In this document: positions 10,496-18,759 of the stretch, piece after piece
Layout: every line of letters begins with the position of its first letter
Position numbering within the stretch: the stretch's first letter is position 1
Assembly (NCBI RefSeq): GCF_006715725.1
Contig: NZ_VFNU01000001.1
Span: forward strand, 3,472,001-3,536,000
Direction: 5' to 3'
From: Nocardioides sp. SLBN-35
GTDB lineage: Bacteria > Actinomycetota > Actinomycetes > Propionibacteriales > Nocardioidaceae
DNA: 64,000 bases
Made by a program: the position numbers and the translations under genes
The notes under the pieces: generated by a model
Database searches by the model: none
What the model was told of the DNA's origin: nothing
Seen by the model: the letters and a program-made list of their open reading frames with translations, nothing else

Positions 10496-12014
10496 CCAGG
10501 TCGGCGGCGCGCTCGGCGACCATCATCACCGTCACGACCGGGTTGGTGGCGACCAGCTGCGGGAACACCGACGCGTCGACGACCCGCAGCCCCTCGACCC
10601 CGCGCACGGTGAGGTCGGGGCGCAGGACGGCCGCCGGGTCGTCGTCCGCGCCGATCCGGCAGGTGCCGGAGACGTGGTAGACGGTCTGGTGGGTGGCGCG
10701 GGCGACCGCGCTGATCTCCTCGTCGCTCTGCACGTCCGGTCCGGGGAACACCTCGCGGACCAGCCGGGACGCGAAGGGCTCGGCCTCGCCGATCCGGCGG
10801 GCCAGGCGGACACCGGCCACGAGCACGGCCTCGTCGCGGCCCTCGGGATCGGTGAAGTAGCGGTAGTCGATCGCGGGCGGCGCGTCGGGGTCGGCGGTGG
10901 TGATCCACACCCGGCCGCGCGATGCGGGCCGGGCGACGTTGGGGGCGATCGAGACGATCCGCTCGGGCAGCTGCGCGCCGTACGCCTCGGCGTGGACGGC
11001 CCACGGCTCGACCGGGAAGTGCATGAGCACGTCGGGCCGGTCGTGGGGGGCGGCGAGGCTGACCAGGGCGCCCGCGTCCCAGCCGCTCGCGCAGGTCGGC
11101 GGCGGCAGCTCGGCGAGCTCCCAGACGACCAGGCCCTCGGCATGGTCCATCAGGTTCTCCCCGACGCCGGGCAGGTCGACGACGACCGGCACCCCGGCGT
11201 CCTCGAGGACGGCGCGCGGACCGATGCCGGACAGCTGCAGCAGTCGCGGCGAGTCGATGGCACCGCAGCACACGATCACCTCGCGGCGCGCGGCGTACCG
11301 CACCAGCTCGCCGTCCACCCGGGCCAGGACGCCCGTCGCGCGGCCGTCGGTGACCTCGACCCGCTCCACGCGGGCCTCGAGCACGACGTCGAGGTTGGCG
11401 CGCTCGGCGCGCGCGGGATGGAGGTAGTGGACGGATGTCGACGAGCGGAGGTTGGTGTCGGGGGTGTAGCCGACCTCGAAGAAGCCCGCACCCTCGGCGC
11501 GCTCGTCGAGCCGGCCGTCGTTCCACGCCTCCTGCAGGGGTACGTCGAGCGCGGCCGCCGCGGCGGTCACCATGTCGGCGACCATCGGGTTGCGGTCCTC
11601 GGGCGCGACCGGCTGGATCGGCGTCCGCAGGCGGTCGAAGTACGGCTGCACCGTCGCGGCGTCCCAGCCGGCGGCGCCGCGCTCGACCCACTCGTCGAGG
11701 TCGGCGGCGAGCGTGCGCCAGGAGATCATGGTGTTGCCGTCGGAGCAGCCGCCGAGGATCCGCAGCCGGGCCTGGCGGATCGCGGAGTTGCCGCGCTCCT
11801 GCGCGACGCTGCGGTAGTCGAGGTCGTACTCCCCCTCGAGCATCTCCGCCCAGCGCCGCAGGTCTCGTGCCCGCGGCTCGTACTCGTCGTCGGGACCCCA
11901 CTCGACCAGGGTCACCGACACGGCGGGGTCCTCGCTGAGCCGCGCGGCGAGCAGCGAGCCCGCCGTACCGCCGCCGATGACCAGGTAGTCGGAGGTCGCG
12001 ACGGTCTGCGTCAC
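10464..12014 (-). CDS. GMC-family FAD oxidoreductase
   Basis: A 516-residue glucose-methanol-choline oxidoreductase. The N-terminus YLVIGGGTAGSLLAARLSE binds FAD; the family segments GGCSDGNTMISWR, GAIDSPRLLQLSGIG and the C-terminal HVSGTCRIG...DASVFPQLVATNP are all visible, including the catalytic His/Asn region. It should oxidise an alcohol to an aldehyde. GTG at 12014 overlaps the NCS1 permease stop (GTGA), so importer and oxidase are co-expressed. It is distinct from the choline dehydrogenase homologue further along the window. The imported substrate is unknown. Confidence 0.83.
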   Translation of the reverse strand: MTQTVATSDYLVIGGGTAGSLLAARLSEDPAVSVTLVEWGPDDEYEPRARDLRRWAEMLEGEYDLDYRSVAQERGNSAIRQARLRILGGCSDGNTMISWRTLAADLDEWVERGAAGWDAATVQPYFDRLRTPIQPVAPEDRNPMVADMVTAAAAALDVPLQEAWNDGRLDERAEGAGFFEVGYTPDTNLRSSTSVHYLHPARAERANLDVVLEARVERVEVTDGRATGVLARVDGELVRYAARREVIVCCGAIDSPRLLQLSGIGPRAVLEDAGVPVVVDLPGVGENLMDHAEGLVVWELAELPPPTCASGWDAGALVSLAAPHDRPDVLMHFPVEPWAVHAEAYGAQLPERIVSIAPNVARPASRGRVWITTADPDAPPAIDYRYFTDPEGRDEAVLVAGVRLARRIGEAEPFASRLVREVFPGPDVQSDEEISAVARATHQTVYHVSGTCRIGADDDPAAVLRPDLTVRGVEGLRVVDASVFPQLVATNPVVTVMMVAERAADLVREAAGRSCS

Positions 12015-13432
12015 GCGACGCCGCCCTGGGGCGCGGCCTCCAGCACCGGGCGGTGGCCCGAGAACCGGCTGAACCGTCGCATCAGGAACAGGTAGAGCGG
12101 GCAGATGACCGCCAGCCCGACGATCCAGGAGATGTCGACGTAGTTGAGCCTCTCGCCGATCGGGCCGGTGTACTTGGTGGTCACGAGGAACGGGACCTGG
12201 ACCGCGATGCCGAGGAAGTAGCAGCCGACGGCGATCAGGTTGAACTTCCCGTAGCGGCCGCCGTCGCGCTCGAAGAGCGAGTCGATGTCGTACTCGCCGT
12301 GCTTGAGCAGGTAGTAGTCGACCAGGTTGACCGCGGTCCACGGCACCAGCACGCACAGCAGCAGGAGCATGAAGTTGGTGAAGTTGACCAGGAAGTTGTC
12401 CTTGCCGGCCAGCGCCATCACGACGGCGGCGAGGAAGAGCACCGCAGACACGACGCCGCGCGCGGCCGCGCCGGGCACCCACTTCGGGAAGATCGTCTGC
12501 CCGACGGTGATCGTGGAGAGCGCGCCGCAGTAGAGGTTCATCGCGTTGGTGCACGCGATGCCGATGCCGAAGACCGCGATCACGAGGCCGCCCACGCCGT
12601 GGGTCAGGTCCTGCAGGCCCGAGACCGTGTCGGACTCGGGCAGGGCGGCGCCGACGACGGCGCCGAGGATCATCGGGAACAGCGAGCCGAGCACCGCGCC
12701 GGCGTACGTCGCCCAGAACGCTGGGCGCACGCCGGTGTCGCGGGGCATGTAGCGGGTGTAGTCGGAGACGTACGGCGCGTAGGCGATCTGCCACAGGGCG
12801 GCGAGCGAGATCGTGCCCATGAACCCGGCGAGGGTGGCGCCGTCGGAGTGGAAGGTGCCGGTCGGCAGGTCGTTGACCGCGAGGATCCAGACGAACGCGA
12901 GGGCCAGGACCAGGCCGGAGACCAGGCTCATCAGTCCGGTCAGGGCGTGGATCATGCGGTAGCCGACGATCGCGCCGGCCACGCTGACCAGGCCGATCAG
13001 GATGATCGAGACCGTCTCGTCGAGCCCGAACAGGCTGGAGACCGCCTGGCCGCCGAGCACCATGTTGGAGGCGAAGAAGCCGACGTACATGAAGATCACG
13101 AGCACGACGACCAGCAGGCTGCCGTAGGAGCCGAACTGGGCGCGGGTCTGCAGCATCTGCGGGACGCCCATCTGCGGGCCCTGCGCGGCGTGCAGCGCCA
13201 TCACGACGCCGCCGAGCGCGTGGCCGATGACGAGCGCGACCACGGCGGCCCAGATCGGCAGGCCGTAGACCGCCGTCGCGACGACGCCCGTGGCGACCGT
13301 GAGCAGCATGATGTTGGACCCGAACCAGATCGTGAACAGGTCACGAGCCTTGCCGTGCCGCTCCGTCACCGGGATGTGGTCGATGGTGCGCTTCTCCACC
13401 GTCATGGTGGTCTCGATCGCCTCGTCGTGCAT
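12011..13432 (-). CDS. NCS1-family permease (purine/cytosine/allantoin type)
   Basis: A 473-residue transporter with about twelve hydrophobic segments. The N-terminal TERHGKARDLFTIWFGSNIM matches the NCS1 entry motif, and SDYTRYMP in the middle and PWTAVNLVDYYLLKHG late are diagnostic of cytosine permease and related carriers. These import nucleobases, hydantoins or related heterocycles with H+ or Na+. It is the first gene of a two-gene operon with a GMC oxidoreductase and divergent from a nitrilase-type amidase 166 bp away, which suggests uptake, oxidation and amide hydrolysis of one N-containing compound. Confidence 0.85.
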   Translation of the reverse strand: MHDEAIETTMTVEKRTIDHIPVTERHGKARDLFTIWFGSNIMLLTVATGVVATAVYGLPIWAAVVALVIGHALGGVVMALHAAQGPQMGVPQMLQTRAQFGSYGSLLVVVLVIFMYVGFFASNMVLGGQAVSSLFGLDETVSIILIGLVSVAGAIVGYRMIHALTGLMSLVSGLVLALAFVWILAVNDLPTGTFHSDGATLAGFMGTISLAALWQIAYAPYVSDYTRYMPRDTGVRPAFWATYAGAVLGSLFPMILGAVVGAALPESDTVSGLQDLTHGVGGLVIAVFGIGIACTNAMNLYCGALSTITVGQTIFPKWVPGAAARGVVSAVLFLAAVVMALAGKDNFLVNFTNFMLLLLCVLVPWTAVNLVDYYLLKHGEYDIDSLFERDGGRYGKFNLIAVGCYFLGIAVQVPFLVTTKYTGPIGERLNYVDISWIVGLAVICPLYLFLMRRFSRFSGHRPVLEAAPQGGVA

Positions 13433-13598
13433 GGGTCCCCCTCTGGGCCGTGATCCCGCTCACCGTAGGCCGCGGAGGAGGCCGCCGACCAACACCGGTT
13501 TTCGTTGCTCAGCATCGACAAAAGCGATGACCTGACGCATTGACATCACCTGGACCGCCACATGGGATGAGAGCTCCCACCGTCACGAAGGAGCACCC

Positions 13599-14420
13599 AT
13601 GCAGGACAGCGTCACCATCGGCCTGGTGCAGTGGCACGCCGTCCCCGGCGAGCCCGCCACCAACCTCGCGACCGCGCTCACGCTGGTCGCCGAGGCGGCC
13701 GGCCAGGGGGCGGAACTGGTGGTCCTGCCTGAGCTCTGGGCGAGCGGGTACGACGCCCCGCGGCTCGGCTCCATCGTCGCTGCCGCCGCCGAGCCGGTGC
13801 CCGGCCCGCGGTCCGACGCGCTCGCCGCGGCCGCCCGGCAGCACGACATCTGGCTGTTCGCCGGGTCGGTCCCGGAGCTGGCCGGCGGATCGACGTACAA
13901 CACCACGGTGGTCTACGACCCCACCGGCGCGATCATTGCCCGGCACCGCAAGGCCCACCTCTACCGCCCGACCGCCGAGGACGCCGTCTTCGCCGCCGGC
14001 TCCGAGGCCACGGTGCTCGACACCGAGCCCTTCGGCCGGGTCGGCATGGCGACCTGCTTCGACGGCGACCACGCGGCCTACGCCCGCGCCCTGCGCGAGC
14101 GCGGCGCGCGGCTGGTCGTGATGCCCGCCGCCTACGAGGCCGGCGCCGAGCGTTGGTGGGACCTGCTCCACCCGGCCAACGCGCTCGCCAACGGCCAGTG
14201 GTGGATCACCGTCAACCAGGCCGGCGGCAAGGGGGACGCCGCGATGTTCGGCCGCAGCCGGGTGATCGCCCCCGACGGCACGGTCGTCTGCGAGGCACCG
14301 CGTCACGACGCCGGCGGACCGGCCGTCGTGACCTGCACGGTCGACCTGGCCGCCGGCATCACGGACGCCGACGAGCACAACGCCGCGCTGTGGACCGACA
14401 CGCGCCCGGAGCTGTACTGA
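13599..14420 (+). CDS. carbon-nitrogen hydrolase (nitrilase superfamily)
   Basis: A 273-residue nitrilase-fold amidase with the complete catalytic triad in recognisable contexts: Glu45 in VVLPELWASGY, Lys118 in RHRKAHLY, and Cys153 in MATCFDGD. A late TVNQAGGKGDAAMFGRSRVI segment fits the family. A good RBS (GAAGGAG) precedes the ATG. It should hydrolyse an amide to acid and ammonia in the cytoplasm; NIT/omega-amidase-like members are the closest look. It is divergent from the NCS1 permease/GMC oxidoreductase operon. The stop codon is followed immediately by palindromic repeat DNA. Confidence 0.87.
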   Translation: MQDSVTIGLVQWHAVPGEPATNLATALTLVAEAAGQGAELVVLPELWASGYDAPRLGSIVAAAAEPVPGPRSDALAAAARQHDIWLFAGSVPELAGGSTYNTTVVYDPTGAIIARHRKAHLYRPTAEDAVFAAGSEATVLDTEPFGRVGMATCFDGDHAAYARALRERGARLVVMPAAYEAGAERWWDLLHPANALANGQWWITVNQAGGKGDAAMFGRSRVIAPDGTVVCEAPRHDAGGPAVVTCTVDLAAGITDADEHNAALWTDTRPELY

Positions 14421-14421
14421 C

Positions 14422-14446
14422 GGTGGTTGAGGTGCCAGGAACGCTC
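14422..14446 (+). repeat. truncated copy of palindromic repeat
   Basis: GGTGGTTGAGGTGC then CAGGAACGCT repeats, with a few changes, the left end of the 133-bp element that starts at 14459. It begins two bases after the nitrilase stop codon and looks like a degraded or partial insertion. Confidence 0.55.
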
Positions 14447-14458
14447 GGCCCACCCGGT

Positions 14459-14591
14459 GGTTGAGGTGCGAGGAGCGCTAGCGACGAGCCTCGAAACCTC
14501 CGGACCCGCTGCACCCGCTGTGTCGGTCACAGTCCCGGCAGCGTGGCCGGAGGTTTCGAGGCTCGGCCACGGGCGGCCTCGCACCTCAACC
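14459..14591. repeat. 133-bp palindromic repeat element, copy 1
   Basis: The element begins GGTTGAGGTGCGAG and ends with its exact reverse complement CTCGCACCTCAACC. An inner 15-bp perfect inverted repeat pairs CCTCGAAACCTCCGG (14489-14503) with 14547-14561. Copy 2 at 15016-15148 is in the same orientation with only two differences over 133 bp. It encodes nothing obvious. It behaves like a REP/MITE-type element and would also fold into a strong bidirectional hairpin downstream of the nitrilase gene. The remaining stretch to 14679 holds nothing else I can recognise. Confidence 0.8.
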
Positions 14592-14679
14592 GACGAAGGA
14601 GCCGACGGATCCACGGCGCCGTCCACAGGCCGGGATCGCACCTGTTTGTTCACAGCGCCGTTCCGGGCAGCTGCTACCC

Positions 14680-15021
14680 ATGCCATGGACCTATCTGCTG
14701 CGATGCAGCGACGACACGTACTACGCCGGGAGCACCTGGGACATCGAGGGCCGCGTGTGGCAGCACCAGAACGGCGAGCTCGGCGCGGTCTACACACGTA
14801 AACGGCGCCCCATCGCGCTGGTCTGGTGCACCTGGTTCGACCGCATCGAGGACGCCTTCGCCTTCGAGAAGCAGATCCAGGGATGGAGCAGGAAGAAGCG
14901 TGAAGCGCTGATCGCCGGCGCCTGGGACGCCCTGCCCAACCTCTCCCGCAGGCTGTCCGTCCAGCAGAGACTCGCTGAGCACGCGAACGCCCGCCCGGAG
15001 GAGCCCCACCCCGATGGTTGA
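14680..15021 (+). CDS. GIY-YIG domain nuclease-like protein
   Basis: A 113-residue protein of the small GIY-YIG family (YhbQ/UPF0213 type). TYLLRCSDDTYYAGST carries the diverged GIY...YIG core (here YLL...YAG), IEGRVWQHQ gives the catalytic Arg, and FAFEKQIQGWSRKKREALI gives the Glu/Lys helix. Small members are structure-specific or DNA-damage-linked nucleases, or uncharacterised. It has no convincing RBS. The gene is bracketed by two nearly identical 133-bp palindromic repeats, and its stop codon TGA (15019-15021) is supplied by the first bases of the right copy. This arrangement suggests that gene and repeats moved or were assembled together. Confidence 0.75.
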   Translation: MPWTYLLRCSDDTYYAGSTWDIEGRVWQHQNGELGAVYTRKRRPIALVWCTWFDRIEDAFAFEKQIQGWSRKKREALIAGAWDALPNLSRRLSVQQRLAEHANARPEEPHPDG

Positions 15022-15148
15022 GGTGCGAGGAGCGCTAGCGACGAGCCGCGAAACCTCCGGACCCGCTGCACCCGCTGTGTCGGTCACAGTCCCGGCAGCG
15101 TGGCCGGAGGTTTCGAGGCTCGGCCGCGGGCGGCCTCGCACCTCAACC
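15016..15148. repeat. 133-bp palindromic repeat element, copy 2
   Basis: Same orientation as copy 1 and 131 of 133 bases identical; the differences are T to G in the inner left arm and A to G near the right end. The GIY-YIG stop codon lies inside its left end. It sits between the convergent GIY-YIG and histamine-dehydrogenase-like genes, so its hairpin probably also ends transcription from both sides. Confidence 0.8.
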
Positions 15149-15161
15149 ACCGGCAGGGACC

Positions 15162-17216
15162 TCAGGCCAGCGCGGTGACCTCACGCCGGAACGGCACCTC
15201 GTCGTTGGACGGCAGCACCGCGTCGAACTCCTCGGCGGCCCGGCGGCCCGACCACACCGCGGCGGCGATGGTGCCCGGAGCCCAGGCGTCGCCGATGCCG
15301 CGCACGGACGCGATCTCGCCGGCGTCGCGTCGGGCGACCAGGTCGAGGTACAGCTCCTCCCTGGGCAGGCGGGCCGTGACCATGACGACGGCGTCGCAGT
15401 CGAGGTCGCGCTCGGCGCCGGTGTAGGTCTCGCGGACCGTCACGCCGCCCGTGCCGACCGAGACGACGGCGTGGTCGAGGACCCGGGTGATGCCGTTCTC
15501 GATGATCCGGCGCTGGATCCGGTTGATCTCGAAGGTGTTGTTGGTCCACGAGGAGACCTGCGGGGCCGGGGTGACGATGGAGACGTCGTACCCCTTCTGG
15601 GCGAGCAGCTCCGCGACGACGCCACCGAGGTAGTAGTGGTCGTCGTCGTAGACGACGACCTTCCTGCCCTCGGGCAGGCGGCCGGCAAACAGGTCGTCCG
15701 GGCCGAGCACCTGGGCGCCCTCGGCGATCGGCATCGGCGCGGTGTGGAAGCGCGCGACGCCGTCGGTGCGCCAGGTGGCGCCGGTGGCGGTGATGACGTG
15801 CTCGAAGCCGAACTCGACGATGTCGTCGCCGCTCATCGGGCTCTCGCGGTAGATCTCGACGTTCGGGAGCTCGGCGAGGACGGCCTCGCGGTACTCCTTC
15901 ACGCGGCCCCAGGCCGAGAGGCCCGGCAGCCTCGACTCGGCCGAGACCCGGCCGCCGAGGTCGCGCCCGGCCTCGGCGAGCACGACGTCGTAGCCGCGTA
16001 CGCCGAGCGCGCGGGCCGCCTCGAGGCCCGAGGGACCGGCGCCGACGACGAGGATGCGGGCGTCGCTCTCCTTGGCGCGGATCCGCTCCGGGTGCCAGCC
16101 GCGGCGCCACTCCTCGCCCATGCTGGGGTTCTGGGTGCAGCGGATCGGCGACATGGTGAGGTCGCCGGACACGCAGATGTTGCAGCCGATGCACTCACGG
16201 ATCAGGTCGAGACGGCCGTCGCGGATCTTGTTCGGGAGGAACGGGTCGGCGATCGAGGGGCGGGCGGCACCGATCAGGTCGAGGATCCCGGCCTTGACCT
16301 GGCGCACCATCGCGTCAGGCGAGGTGAACCGGCCGACGCCGACGACGGGCTTGGTCGTGAGCTTCTTCAACCCCGCGACGAACTCCTCCTGGCGACCCTC
16401 CGGCGCGAAGCGGGAGGTGACCGAGTCGCCCTCCCAGCTGCCCATCGCGAAGTCCCACAGGTCCGGCAGCTCGCCGAGCTCGCGCAGCACGCCCTCGATG
16501 TCCTCGCGGGTGATGCCGCCGTCGATCTCCTCCTCGACCGTGATCCGGCAGGCCACGGCGGCGCGGCCCGCGACCTCCTCGATCGTGTCCTCGAGCAGCT
16601 CGCGCAGCAGCCGCATCCGGTTCTCGAGGGAGCCGCCGTACTCGTCGGTGCGGTTGTTGTAGCGGCGCGAGAGGAAGTGGTGCGGGGCGCCGTAGCCGTG
16701 GGCGCCGTAGACGTAGACGACGTCGTAGCCCGCCTCCAGCGAGCGTCGTACGGCGTTGCGGTGCCAGCGCCGCAGGTCCTCGATGTCCTGCTCGGTCATC
16801 GCGCGGGCCTGGACCGGCGCGATCGTGTCGGGGGCGACGGGCAGGTGCTGCGGCCCGAGCGGGGTCTCGCGGCTGAGCTGGTTGGGCGCGTTCATGCCGT
16901 TGTGGGCCAGTTCGATGCCGGCCAGGCCGCCGCCCTCGTGGATCGCGTCGGCGATCCGCTTGAGCGCGGGCAGGTCCTGGTCGTCCCAGATCCGCAGCTC
17001 GATGAACGGCGCGATGTCGGAGGTCGCGTGGATCTCGACCTGCTCGGTGCACACCACCGACCAGCCACCCTCGGCCTTGATCTTGCGCATCGAGGCCTGC
17101 GCGCTCGGGTCGCGGTAGCCCATGCCGTTGCAGTGGGGCACCTGGTAGAAGCGGTTCTTCGTGGTGACCGGCCCGATCTGGACGGGCTCGAAGAGGATGT
17201 CGTACGGCGACGTCAT
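15162..17216 (-). CDS. TMADH-family flavoprotein, probable histamine dehydrogenase
   Basis: A 684-residue trimethylamine-dehydrogenase-like protein with all expected parts. FYQVPHC places Cys29 where TMADH attaches 6-S-cysteinyl-FMN; Tyr170/His173, Arg224 and Asp264 match the active site; Cys342, 345, 348 and 360 bind the 4Fe-4S cluster; ILVVGAGPSGLEAARAL starts the ADP-binding domain. The three residues that form the TMADH aromatic bowl (Tyr60, Trp264, Trp355) align here with Gln59, Trp261 and Asp352. Gln/Trp/Asp is, as I recall, the set reported for Nocardioides simplex histamine dehydrogenase, so oxidation of histamine to imidazole acetaldehyde is more likely than of trimethylamine. It is last in an operon with an amine permease and an aldehyde dehydrogenase. 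Electrons may go to the nearby ETF. Confidence 0.85.
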   Translation of the reverse strand: MTSPYDILFEPVQIGPVTTKNRFYQVPHCNGMGYRDPSAQASMRKIKAEGGWSVVCTEQVEIHATSDIAPFIELRIWDDQDLPALKRIADAIHEGGGLAGIELAHNGMNAPNQLSRETPLGPQHLPVAPDTIAPVQARAMTEQDIEDLRRWHRNAVRRSLEAGYDVVYVYGAHGYGAPHHFLSRRYNNRTDEYGGSLENRMRLLRELLEDTIEEVAGRAAVACRITVEEEIDGGITREDIEGVLRELGELPDLWDFAMGSWEGDSVTSRFAPEGRQEEFVAGLKKLTTKPVVGVGRFTSPDAMVRQVKAGILDLIGAARPSIADPFLPNKIRDGRLDLIRECIGCNICVSGDLTMSPIRCTQNPSMGEEWRRGWHPERIRAKESDARILVVGAGPSGLEAARALGVRGYDVVLAEAGRDLGGRVSAESRLPGLSAWGRVKEYREAVLAELPNVEIYRESPMSGDDIVEFGFEHVITATGATWRTDGVARFHTAPMPIAEGAQVLGPDDLFAGRLPEGRKVVVYDDDHYYLGGVVAELLAQKGYDVSIVTPAPQVSSWTNNTFEINRIQRRIIENGITRVLDHAVVSVGTGGVTVRETYTGAERDLDCDAVVMVTARLPREELYLDLVARRDAGEIASVRGIGDAWAPGTIAAAVWSGRRAAEEFDAVLPSNDEVPFRREVTALA

Positions 17217-18745
17217 CGGACGGTTTCCTTGATCTGGTTGTCGGGGGTGTCGGGAGTGTCGGGGGTGCCGCCAGCACTGCCGGCGCGCACGGAGCGACCG
17301 CACACGTAGCCGATGGCGCCGAGGGCGGCGATCACGGCGAGGGTGCCGAGGGTGAAGGCCTCGAAGGTCCCCTGGGAGACGCCCCAGTAGTCCTTGAACG
17401 GGTAGTCGAGGCCGAAGACGCGCTCGAGGGTCCCGGGGAAGACGGCGACCCAGGAGCCGAGCACGATCCAGGCGAAGGCCAGCCAGCCGAGCAGGGCGAA
17501 GCCGCGGTCGGAGACCGGCACCCGGAACGGGCGCTCCACGTCGGGGTACATCCGGCGCAGCTTGATCGCGGCGGGGATGACGAACAGGTAGGCGAGCAGG
17601 AAGGTCGAGATCGAGATCGTCAGCACCACGCCGAAGATCGCGCCGCCGGTGCCGGAGACCACCATCGCGGCCAGCATGAAGACGGTGGCCGTCACGCCGG
17701 AGAGCATGTTGACGCGCACCGGCGTGCCCAGGCCGGGGTGGAAGCGGCCGAAGAAGCCACCGAAGAAGGAGCCGTCGGCGGCGGTCATCGCCTGCATCCG
17801 GTCGGAGATGATCATCCACGCCGAGCCCTGGCTCATCAGCACGTAGACGACGACGATCGCGGTGATCTTGAGCAGCGGACCGGCTGCATCGCCGTACACG
17901 GAGAACACGGTCTTGACCGCGTCCAGGAAGCCGCCGATGCCGGTGATCTCGTCCTTCGGCACCACCAGCAGGATCGCGAGGATCGGCACCAGGTAGCAGA
18001 ACGCGGCGGTGGCGCAGGAACGGGCGATGGAGACGGGTACGTCGCGGCCCGGGTTCTCCATCTCGCCGGCGGCGCTGTTGCCGGACTCGAATCCTAGGTA
18101 GGCGAACAGCAGGATCGGGACCGAGCCGAACAGGCCGAGCAGGGTGGGGCTGAAGTCGCCTGCACCGAGGCCCTCGACACCGTGCTGGACGGCGTAGATC
18201 GCGGTGGTCACGACGAACAGCACCAGCACGCCGATCTTGAGCACCGCGCCGCTGGTGGGCAGCCACTTGCCCTTCTGCAGGCTGACCACGGCCGCGAGCA
18301 CGGTGATCCAGATGAAGACGATCTTGAAGACGTAGTCGGCGAAGGAGCCCGACGGCAGCGGGGTGATGTAGGTGCTCACCGTCTCGGCGGCGAGGAAGGA
18401 CATCGAGCCGCCGACCCACACCGGCTGGGTGACCCAGTTGAGCAGCGAGGCGACCGCCGCGGCCGGGCGGCCGAAGGCGTCACGGACCCAGGTGTAGGCG
18501 CCGCCCTCCTCGCTGAAGGCGGCGCCGGTCTCGGCGAAGATCAGGCCGTAGGGCACGAGGAAGAACACGGCGAGCACGAGCGCCCAGGTGAACGCCTCGG
18601 CGCCGTACGTCGAGACCTGGCCGAGCGTCTCGAGGCCGACGACGGCGGCGATGAGCAGGAAGATGATGTCGAAGCGGCCGAGCGTGCGGTGCAGCAGGGC
18701 CTGCTGCTCGGCGGCGAGCTCCGTGGGGCGAACGGTGTCTGACAT
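17213..18745 (-). CDS. APC-family amino acid/amine permease
   Basis: A 510-residue transporter with about twelve membrane segments. The first helix FDIIFLLIAAVVGLETLGQVS and FAETGAAFSEEGGAYTWVRDAFG are classic amino acid-polyamine-organocation family motifs, and EMENPGRDVP in the middle is also typical. The C-terminal tail has a TPDTPDTPDN repeat, an oddity coded by a short GGGTGTCGG tandem. It lies between the aldehyde dehydrogenase (14 bp gap) and the histamine-dehydrogenase-like gene (ATGA overlap), so it most likely imports the amine that is oxidised, perhaps histamine. Substrate is inferred from context only. Confidence 0.85.
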   Translation of the reverse strand: MSDTVRPTELAAEQQALLHRTLGRFDIIFLLIAAVVGLETLGQVSTYGAEAFTWALVLAVFFLVPYGLIFAETGAAFSEEGGAYTWVRDAFGRPAAAVASLLNWVTQPVWVGGSMSFLAAETVSTYITPLPSGSFADYVFKIVFIWITVLAAVVSLQKGKWLPTSGAVLKIGVLVLFVVTTAIYAVQHGVEGLGAGDFSPTLLGLFGSVPILLFAYLGFESGNSAAGEMENPGRDVPVSIARSCATAAFCYLVPILAILLVVPKDEITGIGGFLDAVKTVFSVYGDAAGPLLKITAIVVVYVLMSQGSAWMIISDRMQAMTAADGSFFGGFFGRFHPGLGTPVRVNMLSGVTATVFMLAAMVVSGTGGAIFGVVLTISISTFLLAYLFVIPAAIKLRRMYPDVERPFRVPVSDRGFALLGWLAFAWIVLGSWVAVFPGTLERVFGLDYPFKDYWGVSQGTFEAFTLGTLAVIAALGAIGYVCGRSVRAGSAGGTPDTPDTPDNQIKETVR

Positions 18746-18759
18746 GGGTGCTCCAGGAT

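Noticed and set aside
8560..10680. Long alternative-frame ORF over the deacetylase and glycosidase genes
   Set aside because: Arg/Gly/Pro-rich composition and no motifs; it runs through two clearly real genes in other frames.
13433..13598. Imperfect repeat TTTTCGTTGC...GCGATG between the NCS1 permease and nitrilase genes as an operator
   Set aside because: Pairing is weak and interrupted; not distinguishable from chance in this sequence.
14422..15148. Insertion sequence or CRISPR array near the GIY-YIG gene
   Set aside because: There is no transposase, no target-site duplication that I can see, and only two full repeat copies with no spacer pattern.
15162..17216. Annotation as trimethylamine dehydrogenase
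   Set aside because: Two of the three aromatic-bowl residues are replaced (Tyr60 to Gln59, Trp355 to Asp352), which fits histamine dehydrogenase better.
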